In this document: piece by piece, positions 24,150-35,233 of the stretch | Layout: every line of letters starts with the position of its first letter | Numbering within the stretch: position 1 is the first letter of the stretch | DNA from: Bradyrhizobium sp. CER78 | GTDB taxonomy: Bacteria > Pseudomonadota > Alphaproteobacteria > Rhizobiales > Xanthobacteraceae | Assembly: GCF_029846235.1 (NCBI RefSeq) | Contig: NZ_JARVWP010000005.1 | Coordinates: forward strand, 124,001-188,000 | Direction: 5' to 3' | DNA: 64,000 nucleotides | Notes under the pieces: model-generated | Databases searched by the model: none | What the model was told of the DNA's origin: nothing | Seen by the model: only the letters and a program-made list of their open reading frames with translations | Position numbers and translations under genes: made by a program

Positions 24150-24875
24150 ATGCCGCATTCGGAGATCCTGTTGACCCACCGTATTCTCGTCGTCGACGAT
24201 GACCCGCATATCCGCGAGGTCATCCGCGTTGCTCTCAGGAAAGCAGGTATGAGCGTGACCGAGGCGCGCGACGGCAAGGACGCGCTGGCCCGCTTTGCCG
24301 GCGAACGGCCGGACCTGATCGTGCTCGACATCGGTATGCCGGAGTTCGACGGCCTCGACGTCTGCCGCGAGATCCGCAAAACATCCGACGTGCCGATCCT
24401 GTTCCTCTCCGCCCGTGACGAGGAGATCGATCGCGTCCTCGGCCTCGAAATTGGCGGCGACGACTATGTGACCAAGCCGTTCAGTCCGCGCGAACTGGTC
24501 GCGCGGATCAACGTCATCCTGCGGCGGCTCGCGCCGCGCGCGGCGGGCGCGATGCCGGAGACGACTGTGCTCTCGCGCGGGCAGCTTTCGATCGATCCCG
24601 AGCAGCACGTTGCGACGTTCGCGGGCACCGCGCTTCATCTCACTGCAATCGAATTCGGGATTCTGCGCGCCTTCCTGACGCGCCCCGTCGCGGTGTTCAA
24701 CCGCGAGCAGATCATGAGCGCGGCCTACCAGCTCAACATCCAGGTGTCCGACCGCACGATCGACAGCCATATCCGCAACATCCGGGCCAAGCTTGCCGCC
24801 GCCAGGTGCGACAATGTCATCGAGACCGTGCACGGCGTGGGCTTCAAGCTCGGCCGATGCGAGCCGCAGGCATGA
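24150..24875 (+). CDS. OmpR/PhoB family response regulator (CreB-like)
   Basis: The 241-residue protein has a receiver domain with the acidic pocket (VVDDDPH), phosphoacceptor Asp60 (LIVLDIGMPEFDG) and Lys109 (YVTKPF), followed by a winged-helix DNA-binding domain (DRTIDSHIRNIRAKL). The stop overlaps the kinase start by 4 bases. It lies directly upstream of the TRAP genes, which are a reasonable target. A TTG start nearer the receiver fold is a possible alternative. Confidence 0.9.
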   Translation: MPHSEILLTHRILVVDDDPHIREVIRVALRKAGMSVTEARDGKDALARFAGERPDLIVLDIGMPEFDGLDVCREIRKTSDVPILFLSARDEEIDRVLGLEIGGDDYVTKPFSPRELVARINVILRRLAPRAAGAMPETTVLSRGQLSIDPEQHVATFAGTALHLTAIEFGILRAFLTRPVAVFNREQIMSAAYQLNIQVSDRTIDSHIRNIRAKLAAARCDNVIETVHGVGFKLGRCEPQA

Positions 24876-26464
24876 CTTCTCACCGCGCCGACCAGAAGTG
24901 GCGACCATCGCTCGGTTTCGTGATCTTCACGGTGCTCGCTTTGGTCGCGGTGCTGCCGCTGATGGGGCTGTTCTTCTTCCGTCTCTACGACAACCAGCTG
25001 ATTCATCAGACCCAGGCCGAACTGATTGCGCAGAGCCGCGTGCTGGCCGCGATCTATGCGCAGGACGTGCAGGCACGGCTCGCCAACGGCATCCCGCTCG
25101 GCGCGGCGGTGCCGCCGGAAGCGCTGCCCGACCCCGGCGATACGGTGACGCCGATCCGGCCCGCACTCGATCTCGCCGGCAACGACCTGCTGCGGCGACG
25201 GCCCGATGCGCTGCCGGCGGCGAAGCCGGCCGATCCGGCCTATGTCGAGATCGGCGCCCGGCTGATGCCGATCATCCTGGAGACCCAGAAGGTCACGCTG
25301 GCGGGTTTCCGCATCCTCGATCCGCAGGGTGTGGTGATCGCCGGACGGCAGGAGGTCGGACAGTCGCTTGCCCATATCGAGGAGGTGGCTGCGGCCCTGC
25401 AGGGCCAGTACAGCGCCGCGCTCCGGATCCGCGTGCCGGACAAACCTCCGCCGCCGATCTATTCGATCAGCCGTGGCGTCGGTGTCCATGTCTTTTCCGC
25501 GATGCCCGTCATCGTCAACGATCACGTCGCCGGCGTGATCTACACGTCGCGGACACCGAGCAACATCTTCGATCATCTCTATCAGGAGCGCGGCAAATTC
25601 CTGCTCGCCACATTGGCCGTGCTGCTGACGACGATTGCGATCGGGCTGACGTTCTCTCGCACGGTCACGCGTCCGATGCGCGAGCTCGTCGATCGCGCCG
25701 TGCGGATCGGCCGCGGCGACCGCAATGCGTTTCAGCCGCTACAGCATTATGGTACCCGCGAGCTCGCCCAGCTTTCCGACAGCTTTCTCGACATGGCCCA
25801 GCAGCTGTCGCGCCGCTCCGACTACATCGCGACGTTCTCCGCACATTTGACCCACGAACTGAAATCGCCGCTGACATCGATCCGAGGCGCGGCCGAGCTG
25901 CTGCAGGATTCGCTTCAAAGCAAGTCCGATACGTTGACGCGATCCGAACAACGGCGCTTCATCTCGAACATCCTCGGCGACGTCAAGCGGCTCGATGCGA
26001 TGAGCCAGCGGCTACGCGAGCTGGCCCGCGCCGAAAGCGCGCCGCAGAATGAGCAGACCCCGCTCTCGAGCGTCATCGCAAGTTTGAAGAGCCGCTTTCC
26101 CGGGCGGACAATCGTGGCGAGCGGCTGCCTCGACCGCTCGATCGGGATGTCCGGCGAGAAGGCGCTGATCGTGCTGGCGCATCTGGCCGACAATGCGTTC
26201 CGCCACAACGCCAAGTCTCTGCAGCTCGAAGCGACCGCCGAAGCTGCAGCCATCAGGGCGACGGTGAGCAACGACGGCGACCCGATCTCCGCCGCCAACA
26301 GCGACAAGATCTTCGATGCCTTCTTCACCACCCGCCGCGACAGCGGCGGCACCGGCATGGGGCTCGCCATCGCACAAGCCGTCATGGTGACTCACGGCGG
26401 CACGATCCGCCTCCTGCCCTCCAGCCAGGGCGTCGTCTTCGAGCTGGCGTTTCCCGCGGTCTGA
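24872..26464 (+). CDS. sensor histidine kinase (CreC-like)
   Basis: The protein has 530 residues from ATG 24872. It has TM1 at about residues 15-36, a periplasmic sensor domain to about 245, TM2 (FLLATLAVLLTTIAIGL), a HAMP linker, the H-box with His328 in HLTHELKSPLTSI, and an ATPase domain with N-box LADNAFRHNAKSL and G-box GGTGMGLAI. The HELKSPL form and the periplasmic domain are CreC-like. It forms a cognate pair with the upstream regulator. The signal is unknown; the adjacent TRAP genes suggest an organic acid. Confidence 0.9.
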   Translation: MTSHRADQKWRPSLGFVIFTVLALVAVLPLMGLFFFRLYDNQLIHQTQAELIAQSRVLAAIYAQDVQARLANGIPLGAAVPPEALPDPGDTVTPIRPALDLAGNDLLRRRPDALPAAKPADPAYVEIGARLMPIILETQKVTLAGFRILDPQGVVIAGRQEVGQSLAHIEEVAAALQGQYSAALRIRVPDKPPPPIYSISRGVGVHVFSAMPVIVNDHVAGVIYTSRTPSNIFDHLYQERGKFLLATLAVLLTTIAIGLTFSRTVTRPMRELVDRAVRIGRGDRNAFQPLQHYGTRELAQLSDSFLDMAQQLSRRSDYIATFSAHLTHELKSPLTSIRGAAELLQDSLQSKSDTLTRSEQRRFISNILGDVKRLDAMSQRLRELARAESAPQNEQTPLSSVIASLKSRFPGRTIVASGCLDRSIGMSGEKALIVLAHLADNAFRHNAKSLQLEATAEAAAIRATVSNDGDPISAANSDKIFDAFFTTRRDSGGTGMGLAIAQAVMVTHGGTIRLLPSSQGVVFELAFPAV

Positions 26465-26678
26465 CCGGTCCCGGACCCGAGCGATGATGATCGCGAGCAC
26501 TGCGCAAAGCCGCCGGCCGCACCCGAGAAATTTCCCGCGCGGTGGACAAAGCAAATCGAGATGCGGGTGCTTCTGCAGGATCAGCCATCATCAAACTGCT
26601 GAGCCGAGCCCTGCTTGACGCGCAATTTTGTTTGTGCGCAGCTGCTTAAAACAACAAGGCTACTCAGGGGCAGGACAT

Positions 26679-27710
26679 ATGGGCGGGCTTCGACAGGCGT
26701 TGGCCGGTTACGGCTTCCTCATCGCATCGATCGATCTGGCGGCAGCGGCGGAACCGATCAAGCTGCGGGTCGCCGACTCCTTTCCGAAGGGACACTATCT
26801 CGTCCGTCTCGTGCTGGAGCCCTGGATGGCCGAGGTCCAGAAGCGCACCAACAACGCAGTGACGTTCGAGCACTATTCGGCGCAGCAGCTCGGCAAGGCC
26901 GCCGACATGCTGAAGCTGACGCAGACCGGCGTCGCCGATATCGGCTATGTTGCGCCCGCCTATGTCTCCGACAAGATGCCGGTTTCCGAAGTCGCGACGC
27001 TTCCCGGGGCGTTCGAGCATTCCTGTCAGGGCACGCTCGCTTATTGGAAGGCCGCGCGGAGCGGCGTGATCGCACAGCAGGATTATACCGCAAACGGCAT
27101 CCGCCTGTTGCTCGCGGTGAGCCTGCCGCCCTATCGCATCCTGACTGTGAAGCAGCCGGTGAAGGACACAGCCGACATCAATGGACTGAAGCTGCGATCG
27201 ACCGGCGGCGCGCAGGACCTCACCTTGCGCGCGATCGGCGCGGTGCCGGTGCGCATGGCAGCGCCCGACGCCTATGAGTCGCTGTCGCGCGGCACGATGG
27301 ACGGCCTGCTGTTTCCGCTCGAGAGCGTCGTCGCCTATGGCGCCGACAAGCTCGTGAAACATTCCACCGATGGCTTCGGCTTTGCGAGCTTCGTGGTCGC
27401 CTATTCGATCAGCGAGAACGCCTGGAAGAAACTGTCGCCCGAGATCCAGAAAGCGATGATCGATGTCGCCGAGGAGATCCTGCCGTCCGCCTGCAAGGAG
27501 GTGCAGAAGCAGGACAGCGAGACCATGAAGTCGATGGAGGCCGCAGGCGTCCACTTCGATACCCTGCAGCCCGACGTCGTCGCCAAGCTCAAGGACCTGA
27601 CCAAGGGCGTAGGTAAGGCATGGGCTGACGGGCTCGACGCACGCGGCAAGCACGGCAGCGACGCCTTGACGGAGTTCAGCGCTGCCGTTGCAGCCGTGCC
27701 GGCCCAGTGA
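26679..27710 (+). CDS. TRAP transporter solute-binding protein (DctP family), first copy
   Basis: The protein has 343 residues from ATG 26679, with AGGGGCAGG upstream; the frame opens 17 codons earlier without a ribosome site. An N-terminal signal (ALAGYGFLIASIDLAAAA) precedes the DctP fold: LRVADSFPKGHYLV, QLGKAADMLKLTQTGVADIG, and the conserved Arg in LKLRSTGGAQDLTLRAIGAVPVRM that binds a substrate carboxylate. It delivers an organic acid to the QM permease that follows. It is a close paralog of the protein at 29612. Confidence 0.9.
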   Translation: MGGLRQALAGYGFLIASIDLAAAAEPIKLRVADSFPKGHYLVRLVLEPWMAEVQKRTNNAVTFEHYSAQQLGKAADMLKLTQTGVADIGYVAPAYVSDKMPVSEVATLPGAFEHSCQGTLAYWKAARSGVIAQQDYTANGIRLLLAVSLPPYRILTVKQPVKDTADINGLKLRSTGGAQDLTLRAIGAVPVRMAAPDAYESLSRGTMDGLLFPLESVVAYGADKLVKHSTDGFGFASFVVAYSISENAWKKLSPEIQKAMIDVAEEILPSACKEVQKQDSETMKSMEAAGVHFDTLQPDVVAKLKDLTKGVGKAWADGLDARGKHGSDALTEFSAAVAAVPAQ

Positions 27711-27727
27711 CGCGGACGGAGCCATAC

Positions 27728-28288
27728 GTGATCAAGACAAGTCTGAAAGCTCTGACCGCCATCGAGAAGGTGACCTCGGCAATTGCCGCAGCCCTGATGT
27801 TCGCGATCATGATCATCGTCTTCTCCGACGTGGTGATGCGCTACGTCTTCAACCGGCCGTTCTCCTGGGCCTATGACCTGATCTCGCTCTACGTGATGGC
27901 CGGCGTCTTCTTTCTTTCGCTCTCAGGCACCTACGCGGTCAACGGCCATATCAGCGTCGATATCCTGCTGCCGCGCTTCTCCGCGATCATCCAGCGCCTT
28001 TGCGTCATCATCTCGAACGTCGTTGGCCTCGCGATCTTCGTTCCGATCACCTGGCTCGGTTATCAGCGCGCGCTCGACAATTACGTCTCGGGCGACGTGA
28101 TGGCCGGTGCGATCCCGTGGCCGACCTGGGCGTCATCGGTTTTCGTGCCGGTCGGCGCGGGAATTCTCGCGCTGCGCCTTGCCATTCATCTCATTGCCAA
28201 TATCGCAAGCCTCCTGACCGGCGAAAATCTGCTGCCGCTGCCGGCCATCTCCGGCCATTCGGACAAGGCTGCCGGAGGTTTCGAATGA
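27728..28288 (+). CDS. TRAP transporter small permease (DctQ family)
   Basis: The protein has 186 residues from GTG 27728 (GGAG 6 bases before); a GTG at 27707 overlapping the previous stop is the alternative. It has four membrane spans with the DctQ motif VMRYVFNRPFSWAYDLISLY. It forms the membrane complex with DctM. The stop overlaps the next start (ATGA). Confidence 0.9.
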   Translation: MIKTSLKALTAIEKVTSAIAAALMFAIMIIVFSDVVMRYVFNRPFSWAYDLISLYVMAGVFFLSLSGTYAVNGHISVDILLPRFSAIIQRLCVIISNVVGLAIFVPITWLGYQRALDNYVSGDVMAGAIPWPTWASSVFVPVGAGILALRLAIHLIANIASLLTGENLLPLPAISGHSDKAAGGFE

Positions 28289-29574
28289 TCCCGACCTTCA
28301 TCCTCGCGCTGCTGTTCTTCCTGCTCGCGATCGGAACTCCGGTCGCGTTCGCGATGGCCTTCTCCGGCGGGCTCGGCCTCTATCTGACCGGCGGCCTGCC
28401 GATCCTGCTCGGCGTGCTGCAGACCACGCCGCTGTCGGCCGTCACCTCCTACGAGCTGATCACGATCCCGATGTTCCTCCTGATGGCAGACCTCGTGCTG
28501 CTGTCGGGCGTCGCCGACGATCTGTTCAAGACCGCGGCAGCCTGGGTCGGACGCATCCCCGGCGGCCTCGGTATGGCAACCGCGCTTGCCGGCGCGGGCT
28601 TCGGCTCGATCTGCGGCACCAGCACGGCCTCGGCCGCGACGCTGTCCTCGACCAGCCTGCCCGCGATGATCCGCCAGGGCTACGAACCCAAGATGGCGGC
28701 TGGCGTCGTCGCGATCTCCGGCACGCTCGCGATGCTGCTGCCGACCTCGGTGGCACTGGTGATCTTCGGCCTGCTTGCCGAGGTGAACATCGGAAAGCTC
28801 CTGATCAGCGGCATCATTCCGGCGATCTTCGTCACCGTCATCATCATGTCGACAATCTATATCCTGGTGCTGCTCGATCCCTCGCGCGCGCCGACGATCT
28901 CGGCGGTGACATGGTCGGAGCGGTTCAGCCTGCTTTGGCAGGTCAGCCCGATGGTGATCCTGTTCTCGATCGTGACAGGCACGATCTACCTCGGAATCGC
29001 GACGCCGACCGAAGCCTCCGCCTTCGGCGCGTTCGGCGCCTTCTGCCTCGCCTGCTGGAAGCGCAAGATCAACTTGACCTCGCTCTACACGACGTTACGG
29101 CATGCCGCCCAGGGCACCTGCATGATCGTGCTGATCATCATGTGCGCGCATATCTTCGGCTATTTCTTTACCCTGACGCAGGTCACGCAGAACATCGTCG
29201 GCTGGGTCGGCGGGCTTGATGTCTCGCGCTGGATCATCATCACGCTGATCCTGTGCGGCTACATCGTGCTCGGCTCGTTCATGGATCAGATCGCGATCCT
29301 GGTGCTGACGGTTCCGATCGTGCTGCCGCTGATCAAGTCGCTCGGCTTCGATCCGATCTGGTTCGGCGTCATCAAGATCGTCACCGCCGAGGTCGGCATG
29401 ATCACGCCGCCGATCGGATTGAATTGCTTCATTGTGGCGCGTTATGCACATCGCCCCGTGGGCGAGGTGTTCCACGGCACATTCCCGCATTTCATCGCGC
29501 ATCTGATTGCCATCGCCATTTTCGTGGCATTCCCGGAGATCATCCTCTGGCTGCCGAACCACATGCAACATTGA
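28285..29574 (+). CDS. TRAP transporter large permease (DctM family)
   Basis: The protein has 429 residues, starting at the overlapping ATG 28285; the longer frame from 28000 is a shadow of the small permease gene. It has about twelve membrane spans, with family blocks GTPVAFAMAFSGGLGLYLTGG, ALAGAGFGSICGTSTASAAT and TAEVGMITPPIGLNCF. This is the sodium-coupled transport channel subunit of the system. Confidence 0.93.
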   Translation: MIPTFILALLFFLLAIGTPVAFAMAFSGGLGLYLTGGLPILLGVLQTTPLSAVTSYELITIPMFLLMADLVLLSGVADDLFKTAAAWVGRIPGGLGMATALAGAGFGSICGTSTASAATLSSTSLPAMIRQGYEPKMAAGVVAISGTLAMLLPTSVALVIFGLLAEVNIGKLLISGIIPAIFVTVIIMSTIYILVLLDPSRAPTISAVTWSERFSLLWQVSPMVILFSIVTGTIYLGIATPTEASAFGAFGAFCLACWKRKINLTSLYTTLRHAAQGTCMIVLIIMCAHIFGYFFTLTQVTQNIVGWVGGLDVSRWIIITLILCGYIVLGSFMDQIAILVLTVPIVLPLIKSLGFDPIWFGVIKIVTAEVGMITPPIGLNCFIVARYAHRPVGEVFHGTFPHFIAHLIAIAIFVAFPEIILWLPNHMQH

Positions 29575-29611
29575 AGAAGCCGTCGGTCGAGACGGCCATT
29601 TCTGGGAGACC

Positions 29612-30648
29612 ATGATGAGTATCCATTCCCGTTTGCTCGCCGGCGTCGGCGCAGCCCTGCTCGCCGCTTCCACATCTTCGGCCTTTGCCCAGGAGAAGAT
29701 CACGCTGCGCCTTGCCGACAGCCTGCCGTCCGGCCACGTGATCCATGAGCTCGTCGGCAAGCCGCTTTCCGAGCTCGTGACCAAGCTGACCAATGGCCAG
29801 GTCACCTTCCAGCATTTCCCGGCCGAGCAGCTCGGCAAGGCCAAGGACATGGCGCAGCTCACCGCGCTCGGCGTCGCCGATGTGTCCTACATCGTGCCGT
29901 CCTATTCGTCCGACAAGTTTCCGCTGACGGCGGTCGCCGAATTGCCCGGCATCTTCGACAGCGAATGCCAGGGCTCGCTCGCCTTCTACAAGATCTCGCA
30001 TAATGGCGGCATACTGGAGACCAAGGAATTCGCGCCCAATCAGCTCCGGCCGCTGGTAACGCTTGCGCTGCCCGCCTACCAGGTTCAGCTTGCGACGAGC
30101 CGCGACATGAAGACGGCAAAGGACCTTGAAGGCCTGAAGATCCGCACCACCGGCGGCGCGATGGACCTCATGATGCGCTCGATCGGCGGCGTGCCGGTGC
30201 GGATGGCCGCGCCCGAGATCTACGAATCGCTGACCCGCGGGACGCTCGACGGGCTGATCTTCTCCTACCAGAGCTCGTCGTCCTACGACTTCGGCAAGAT
30301 CCTGAAGTCGGGCACCGAGGGGCTGAACTTCGGCACCGCGATCTTCACCTATTCGATCGGCGAGCTGAAGTTCAAGTCGCTGCCCGAGAACGTACGCAAG
30401 GCGCTGATCGAGGCCGGGGAGCAGACCACGCGCGAGGCCTGCAAGCGGTTCGAGGACGGCGAGAAGGCCGCGGCCGACAAGATCAAGTCGCAGGGCATGA
30501 AGGTCATCAACTTCAGCACCGACGACAAGAAGGTGTTCGATACCGCCTTCAAGTCGGTGGCCCAGGATTGGGTGAAGGATGTCGACAAGCGCGGCAAGCC
30601 GGGCACCGACGTCTTCAAGGCCTTCACCGAAGCGCTGGCCGCCACCCA

Positions 30649-30652
<4 letters not shown>
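29612..30652 (+). CDS. TRAP transporter solute-binding protein (DctP family), second copy
   Basis: The protein has 346 residues from ATG 29612 (29615 equally possible; GGGAG lies just before). A signal peptide ends near ASTSSAFAQ. The core repeats the blocks of the first receptor: LRLADSLPSGH, QLGKAKDMAQLTALGVADVS and LKIRTTGGAMDLMMRSIGGVPVRM. No second permease is present, so both receptors probably feed one QM pair. The stop overlaps a TTG start of the CoA-transferase. Confidence 0.9.
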
Positions 30653-31890
<1,238 letters not shown>

Positions 31891-32745
31891 CTATTTCCTG
31901 CGCGACGCCAGGATCTTCTCGGCAGCGCGCAGATGCGGCTTGTCCAGCATCTTACCGTCCATCTTGGCGACACCGGACGGATTATCGGCGAATGCGGCTA
32001 TCACCCGCTCCGACCATGCGATCTCCTCGTCGGTCGGCATAAAGGCCGCGTTGACGACATCGACATGCTTGGGATGGATCACGGCCTTGGCCAGGAAGCC
32101 GTCCTGCCGTGCGGCGATCGCCTCTGCCTTCAGTGCGTCGAGATCGTTGATGTCGGTCGCGATGGTGTCGATCGCGACCACGCCGGCCGCGGCCGCGCCG
32201 ATCAGGCAGAGATCGCGGGCGAGAATGAACGGTGAGTGATAGCGGCCGTCGGTGCGGTTGCGGGTTGCGCCAAGCGAAGCCGCGAGATCCTCTGCCCCCC
32301 ACATCATGCCCCAGAGCCGCGGGCTCATATCTTCGAAATCGAGGATCTTCAGAACCGCGCGCGCCGTCTCGGTTGCGACGGTAACGATCCGTGTGGACCC
32401 CTGCTCGATGCCGGAGGCCGCCTCGAACGCGTCGAGATAGAGTGCGAGCTTGTTGACGTCGGCGGCGCCGGCGCATTTCGGCAGCACGATGCCGTCGGGC
32501 TTGCCGGGCATTACGGCGGCAATGTCGCCGAGCGTCAGATCGGTGTCGAGGGCGTTGACGCGGATATAGAGCTTCTGCTCCGGATTGCGCGCAGCAAGCA
32601 TCTGCCGCGTGATCCCGCGCGCAACGACCTTCTGCTCCGGCGCAATCGAGTCCTCGAGGTCGAGGATCAGGGCATCGGCCGCGGTCTTCTTCGCGCTCTC
32701 GTATTTCCGGGTGCTGTCGCCGGGAACAAACAGGAACGATCGCAT
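31891..32745 (-). CDS. HpcH/HpaI (citrate lyase beta-like) CoA-ester lyase
   Basis: The 284-residue TIM-barrel protein begins MRSFLFVPGDSTRKYESAKK with ALILDLEDSIAPEQK, the hallmark of CitE, malyl-CoA and citramalyl-CoA lyases. GIVLPKCAGAADVNKL, TVATETARAVL and WGAEDLAASLG carry the Mg and CoA-site residues. These cleave 3-hydroxyacyl-CoA diacids to acetyl-CoA plus a 2-oxo acid. With the adjacent MaoC hydratase, citramalyl-CoA or malyl-CoA lysis is likely. Confidence 0.9.
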   Translation of the reverse strand: MRSFLFVPGDSTRKYESAKKTAADALILDLEDSIAPEQKVVARGITRQMLAARNPEQKLYIRVNALDTDLTLGDIAAVMPGKPDGIVLPKCAGAADVNKLALYLDAFEAASGIEQGSTRIVTVATETARAVLKILDFEDMSPRLWGMMWGAEDLAASLGATRNRTDGRYHSPFILARDLCLIGAAAAGVVAIDTIATDINDLDALKAEAIAARQDGFLAKAVIHPKHVDVVNAAFMPTDEEIAWSERVIAAFADNPSGVAKMDGKMLDKPHLRAAEKILASRRK

Positions 32746-32748
32746 CGT

Positions 32749-33204
32749 CTACGCCTTCGGCTTGCAGTGCATCAGCCCGGTGCGGCGGCAGCTCGCCACC
32801 ACCTCCCCGCGCTGGTTGGTCATGGTGTGCTCAAACTCGACGATGCCCTGGGTCGGCCGCGACTTGCTGGCGCGTTTGCCGATGATCTTGGTATGCGCTC
32901 TCAAGGTGTCGCCATGAAACACGGGCTTCGGAAACATGACGTCGGTCATGCCGAGATTGCCGACCGTGGTCCCGAGCGTCGTGTCGTACACGCTCATGCC
33001 GATCATGATGCCGAGCGTATAGAGGCTGTTGAACAGCCGCTGGCCGAACTCGGTCTTCTCGGAGAAATGCGCGTCGAGATGCAGCGGCTGCGGGTTCATG
33101 GTCAGCAGGCTGAACATGGTGTTGTCCATTTCGGTCACGGTCCGGCTGAACTCGTGATGGAATTCCCGCCCGACCTCGAACTCTTCAAAATACAATCCAG
33201 CCAT
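32749..33204 (-). CDS. MaoC family dehydratase (mesaconyl-/itaconyl-CoA hydratase-like)
   Basis: The 151-residue hot-dog-fold protein has YFEEFEVGREFHHEFSRTVT, NPQPLHLDAHFSEKTEFGQR (hydratase Asp-His region) and FPKPVFHGDTLRAHTKI. The sequence type occurs next to CoA-ester lyases in mesaconate and itaconate gene sets. The start abuts the enoyl-CoA hydratase stop and the stop is 3 bases from the lyase start, so the three are one unit. Confidence 0.9.
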   Translation of the reverse strand: MAGLYFEEFEVGREFHHEFSRTVTEMDNTMFSLLTMNPQPLHLDAHFSEKTEFGQRLFNSLYTLGIMIGMSVYDTTLGTTVGNLGMTDVMFPKPVFHGDTLRAHTKIIGKRASKSRPTQGIVEFEHTMTNQRGEVVASCRRTGLMHCKPKA

Positions 33205-33981
33205 TTATCGTCCCTTGTAGTTTGGCGTCCGCTTCTCGACGAACGCGTTCAGCCCTTCCTGGCAATCTTCTGTCGACGCGACCACCACGAAGCTTTCCGC
33301 CGTGTTCTCCACCGAACGGCGGAAATCGGCATCGACCGCGCGCATGAAGGCATCGCGACCGATCTTCATCACGATCGGTGATTTCGCGGCGAGCTTCCGC
33401 GCGATCTCGCGGGCCCGCTCGAGCGCAGTGCCCTTCGGCACCACCTCGCTGAGCAGGCCCATCCGATGAGCGGTCGCCGCATCGAAGGGCTCGCCGAGGA
33501 ACAGCGGGCCGAACGCCTGGTGCTTGCCGACCAGCCGTGGCAGCTGCACGAAATGGATCGCCGGAATCAGGCCGACGTCGATCTCGGGATAGCCAAAGGT
33601 CGAGCCGTCGCCCGCGATGATCATGTCGCAGGAGATCGCGATCGTCATGCCGCCGGCGCGCACCGCGCCGTCGATCGCCGCAATCGTCGGCTTGCCCATG
33701 CGGTATTGCGTATCGTTCAACGCGAAATACAGCCGCTCGAGGAACTTTTTGGTCTCGATCGCGGGCTTGCCCCTGACGATATCGAGATCGAGGCCGGCGC
33801 AAAACACTTTGTGGGCACTGCTGACGATGACGGCGCGCACCGCCTCATCATCGCGCGCCTTCGCCAGCGCCGCCAGCAACGCGTCGATCAAGGGAATGCT
33901 GAGCGCATTGACTGGCGCACGATCCAGCACAATCTCCGCAATCTGCTCCGTGACCGAGTAACGAACGAGGTCCGTGCTCAT
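33205..33981 (-). CDS. enoyl-CoA hydratase/isomerase family protein
   Basis: The 258-residue crotonase-fold protein has LDRAPVNALSIPLIDALLAA, HKVFCAGLDLDIV (oxyanion-hole region), AIDGAVRAGGMTIAISCDM and GYPEIDVGLIPA. The usual second catalytic Glu region is Glu-containing (FGYPEIDVGL), so it may hydrate or isomerise. It lies 5 bases from the CoA-transferase and abuts the MaoC gene. Confidence 0.9.
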   Translation of the reverse strand: MSTDLVRYSVTEQIAEIVLDRAPVNALSIPLIDALLAALAKARDDEAVRAVIVSSAHKVFCAGLDLDIVRGKPAIETKKFLERLYFALNDTQYRMGKPTIAAIDGAVRAGGMTIAISCDMIIAGDGSTFGYPEIDVGLIPAIHFVQLPRLVGKHQAFGPLFLGEPFDAATAHRMGLLSEVVPKGTALERAREIARKLAAKSPIVMKIGRDAFMRAVDADFRRSVENTAESFVVVASTEDCQEGLNAFVEKRTPNYKGR

Positions 33982-33986
33982 ATTGT

Positions 33987-35205
33987 CTAGTCTCCCGTCA
34001 TCGCTTTGGCTTGCCGCACCGCGCCCGACAGCGAGAAGCCGTCGATTTCGGCGGAACCAAATCCAGCCTCTGTCAGCACGGCGCGGCTATCCTGCCCGAT
34101 GTCCGGCGCGGGACAAAGATCGTCCTCGGACAAGCTCGCGATCCCCGGCGTCCGCGGCGAATAGACCGCGCCGACACCCGGCGTATCCTGACGTACCGCC
34201 GCCCTGGTCGCCTCGACATGAGGATTGCGCAGCCATTCGCCGGGATTGAGGATCCGCTCCGCGATGATATCGGCGGCATGGAGGCGCGTCAGCCAGGCAT
34301 CCGTCGCCTGGGCCAGGAACTCCTCGCGCAATTGCGGGATCAACGTATCGGCCGCGTCGGCGCGCCGGGCGAAATCGGCAAAGCGCGGATCGGTAGCGAG
34401 GTCCTCGCGTTCGATCGCACCGCACAGCCGCTTGTATTGCGGCTCGTTCACCAGCGTCACCATCATCCAGCCGTCCTGCGTCTGGTAGGTGCCGGCCGGC
34501 ACGTTCAGCGCACGCGGCACACCGCCCTCGAGAATGAACTCGGCGACCTTGTGGCCGAGCAGCGCCGACGTCGACTGGCAGAGATTGACGTCGATCCAGC
34601 GGCCGGTGCCGACGGTCGCGCGCGCGAACAGCGTCGTCGCGATGGCCTGGAACGCATAGACGCCGGTGACCACGTCGGAGATCGTGGTGCCGACCCGGTG
34701 CGGTACACCATCGGTACCGACATTGACCGAGACCAGCCCCGAGAACGCCTGCGCCACCGAGTCAGAGCCCGGCCGCTTGGCGTAAGGCCCGCTCTGCCCG
34801 AAGCCGCTGACCGAGAGATAGACGAGGCCGGGATTGTCTCGCGACAGGCTCTCATAGCCGAGCCCGAGCCGCTCGGCGACACCAGGACGGAATCCTTCAA
34901 TCAGCACGTCGGCCTCGCGCGCCAGACGCTGCGCGATCGCGATGCCGTCTTTGTGCTTCATGTCGAAGGCAGAGGCTGCGCTTGCCGCGGTTATAGACCG
35001 CCGACAGGGTCGTGTGATTGCCATAAGTCGTGCCGAGATAGCGCGACCAGTCGCCCTCAGGGGGCTCCACCTTGATGACGTCGGCGCCATAGACCCCGAG
35101 CAGCATCGCGCAATAGGGCGAAGCGATCCCCTGCCCGAAATCGAGCACTTTCAGCCCGCGATACGGCGCTTCGTGCGTCGGCGTCAGCCTGCGTTCGCCC
35201 GCCAT
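33987..35205 (-). pseudogene. class III CoA-transferase, one-base frameshift near 34971
   Basis: Two frames make one protein. The first (from ATG 35205) reads LKVLDFGQGIASPYCAMLLG to YNRGKRSL; the second continues AFDMKHKDGIAIAQRLARE through the Asp region KRPGSDSVAQAFSG to a normal end. Removing one T on the minus strand (A at 34971) restores about 405 residues. Apart from that slip the gene looks intact, so sequencing error is possible. It starts the minus-strand operon with ECH, MaoC and CoA-lyase. Confidence 0.85.
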
Positions 35206-35233
35206 GTGTCCTCCCCGTTAGTTTCGAAGGGCC

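Noticed and set aside
24150..26464. Naming the two-component pair creB/creC outright
   Set aside because: The HELKSPL H-box and architecture fit, but without creA/creD or sequence comparison the symbol is not safe.
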